NCBI GenBank assembly: GCA_031285625.1
Contig: JAITVV010000081.1
Location: forward strand, 121,700 to 185,699
DNA: 64,000 nucleotides
Direction of reading: 5' to 3'
From: Prevotella sp.
GTDB lineage: Bacteria > Bacteroidota > Bacteroidia > Bacteroidales > Dysgonomonadaceae
The notes beneath the pieces were generated by a model, which searched no databases, had not been told where the DNA came from, and saw only the letters and a program-made list of their open reading frames with translations. Positions 63,559 to 64,000 of this stretch are shown piece after piece. The position numbers and the translations under genes were made by a program. The first letter of the stretch is position 1; every line of letters starts with the position of its first letter.

Positions 63559-64000
63559 ATGAATAAATTACAATATCATTGGGATAAACAAGAGATAGTA
63601 GGTTTAGATGGTATATTCTTTAATAGTGGGAAAGTTCAGAATATGTATATTGATTCAATACATGATGAAAGAGCTATTTCCAGCTACAAAAAAATATATA
63701 ATATATCGCTAAATGAGATGACAGATTTGTCAAATTTAGAAGAAAAATATAATGATGACATCTGGTCTTCTTTTGATATTTTTGGAGAAATAAAGCAGGA
63801 TGATAATTCAAGATTCTTATATGGAGAGGGAGAAATGGGTAATGAAGGTTTTATATTGAAAATAGATTCATTTGGCAAAATTATTTGGTCTTTATATTCA
63901 ACATCCTCAAATCCGTTCATTAATAGTAAGTTTTTAACAAATAATTCTATAGGATTTTTTTCATCATTTAACTTTATCTTAAAATTAGAAGAGGAGAATG
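63559..64000 (+). CDS. Candidate immunity protein, truncated by window end
   Basis: A frame starts at ATG 63559, 3 bases after the Rhs stop, and stays open for 147 codons to the window edge. It begins MNKLQYHWDKQEIVGLDGIF and is acidic, with many Asn, Ser, Phe and Ile residues and no signal peptide in the visible part. I do not recognise the family. Location directly after a toxin tip is the usual place of the cognate immunity gene. AT content is very high, like the toxin tip and unlike the Rhs cage. Function is inference from position. Confidence 0.6.
   Translation, partial: MNKLQYHWDKQEIVGLDGIFFNSGKVQNMYIDSIHDERAISSYKKIYNISLNEMTDLSNLEEKYNDDIWSSFDIFGEIKQDDNSRFLYGEGEMGNEGFILKIDSFGKIIWSLYSTSSNPFINSKFLTNNSIGFFSSFNFILKLEEEN

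Noticed and set aside
1-64000. tRNA, rRNA or tmRNA genes
   Set aside because: Read through by eye, no cloverleaf with a T-loop GTTCRA motif outside coding frames and no rRNA-like block was found. A covariance-model scan would be decisive.

Overview
The window looks like chromosomal DNA of a Bacteroidota species in the order Bacteroidales; a Dysgonomonas- or Parabacteroides-like host is my best guess, but this is an inference from content. The base composition is AT-rich. Several genes start just downstream of the Bacteroidota-type promoter box TAnnTTTG. Lipoproteins carry acidic runs after the lipid cysteine. The type VI secretion genes are of subtype iii, which is known only from Bacteroidota.

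Positions 1-31.5 kb are mostly housekeeping and envelope genes. They include a truncated polytopic membrane protein, a DedA-like protein, a HAD-like protein that lacks its nucleophile, an M48 protease, a GNAT acetyltransferase, a GT11-like fucosyltransferase and YchF. Next comes a four-gene cell-envelope operon (lipoprotein, two SGNH hydrolases, outer-membrane barrel). Then follow SppA, LpxK, purine nucleoside phosphorylase, a transglutaminase-like protein, an MFS transporter, a TPR/HTH regulator, ThiL, ValS, PlsC, a bile-acid-symporter-like protein, a degenerate membrane Nudix protein, GtrA and a GT39/ArnT-like transferase. The intergenic region 9918-10444 sits where gene orientation diverges and carries several DnaA-box-like nonamers.

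Positions 31.5-39 kb hold an OPT transporter, a large outer-membrane barrel protein with a degenerate kinase-like N-terminal part, a maltose/galactoside-type O-acetyltransferase next to a Dcu C4-dicarboxylate transporter, and a small membrane protein. Palindromic repeats of about 72 bp recur at 19505, 33788 and 45760. One copy is nested inside a MITE-like element with perfect 16-bp terminal inverted repeats. Three related GC-rich palindromes lie in frame inside valS.

Positions 39 kb to the end are a type VI secretion locus (T6SSiii). Minus-strand genes encode four Hcp/TssD tube proteins, sheath TssB and TssC, then (separately) baseplate TssE, TssF, TssG and TssK with membrane protein TssN. 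On the plus strand are the sheath-recycling ATPase TssH/ClpV and the envelope proteins TssO, TssQ(?), TssP and TssR. The last plus-strand unit is the payload module: VgrG spike, a 451-residue VgrG-linked protein with a TPR-like C-terminus (candidate loading adaptor), a 1428-residue PAAR-like/Rhs cage with a ParB-like toxin tip, and an AT-rich open frame running off the window that is the candidate immunity gene. No TssJ, TssL or TssM is visible, as expected for subtype iii.
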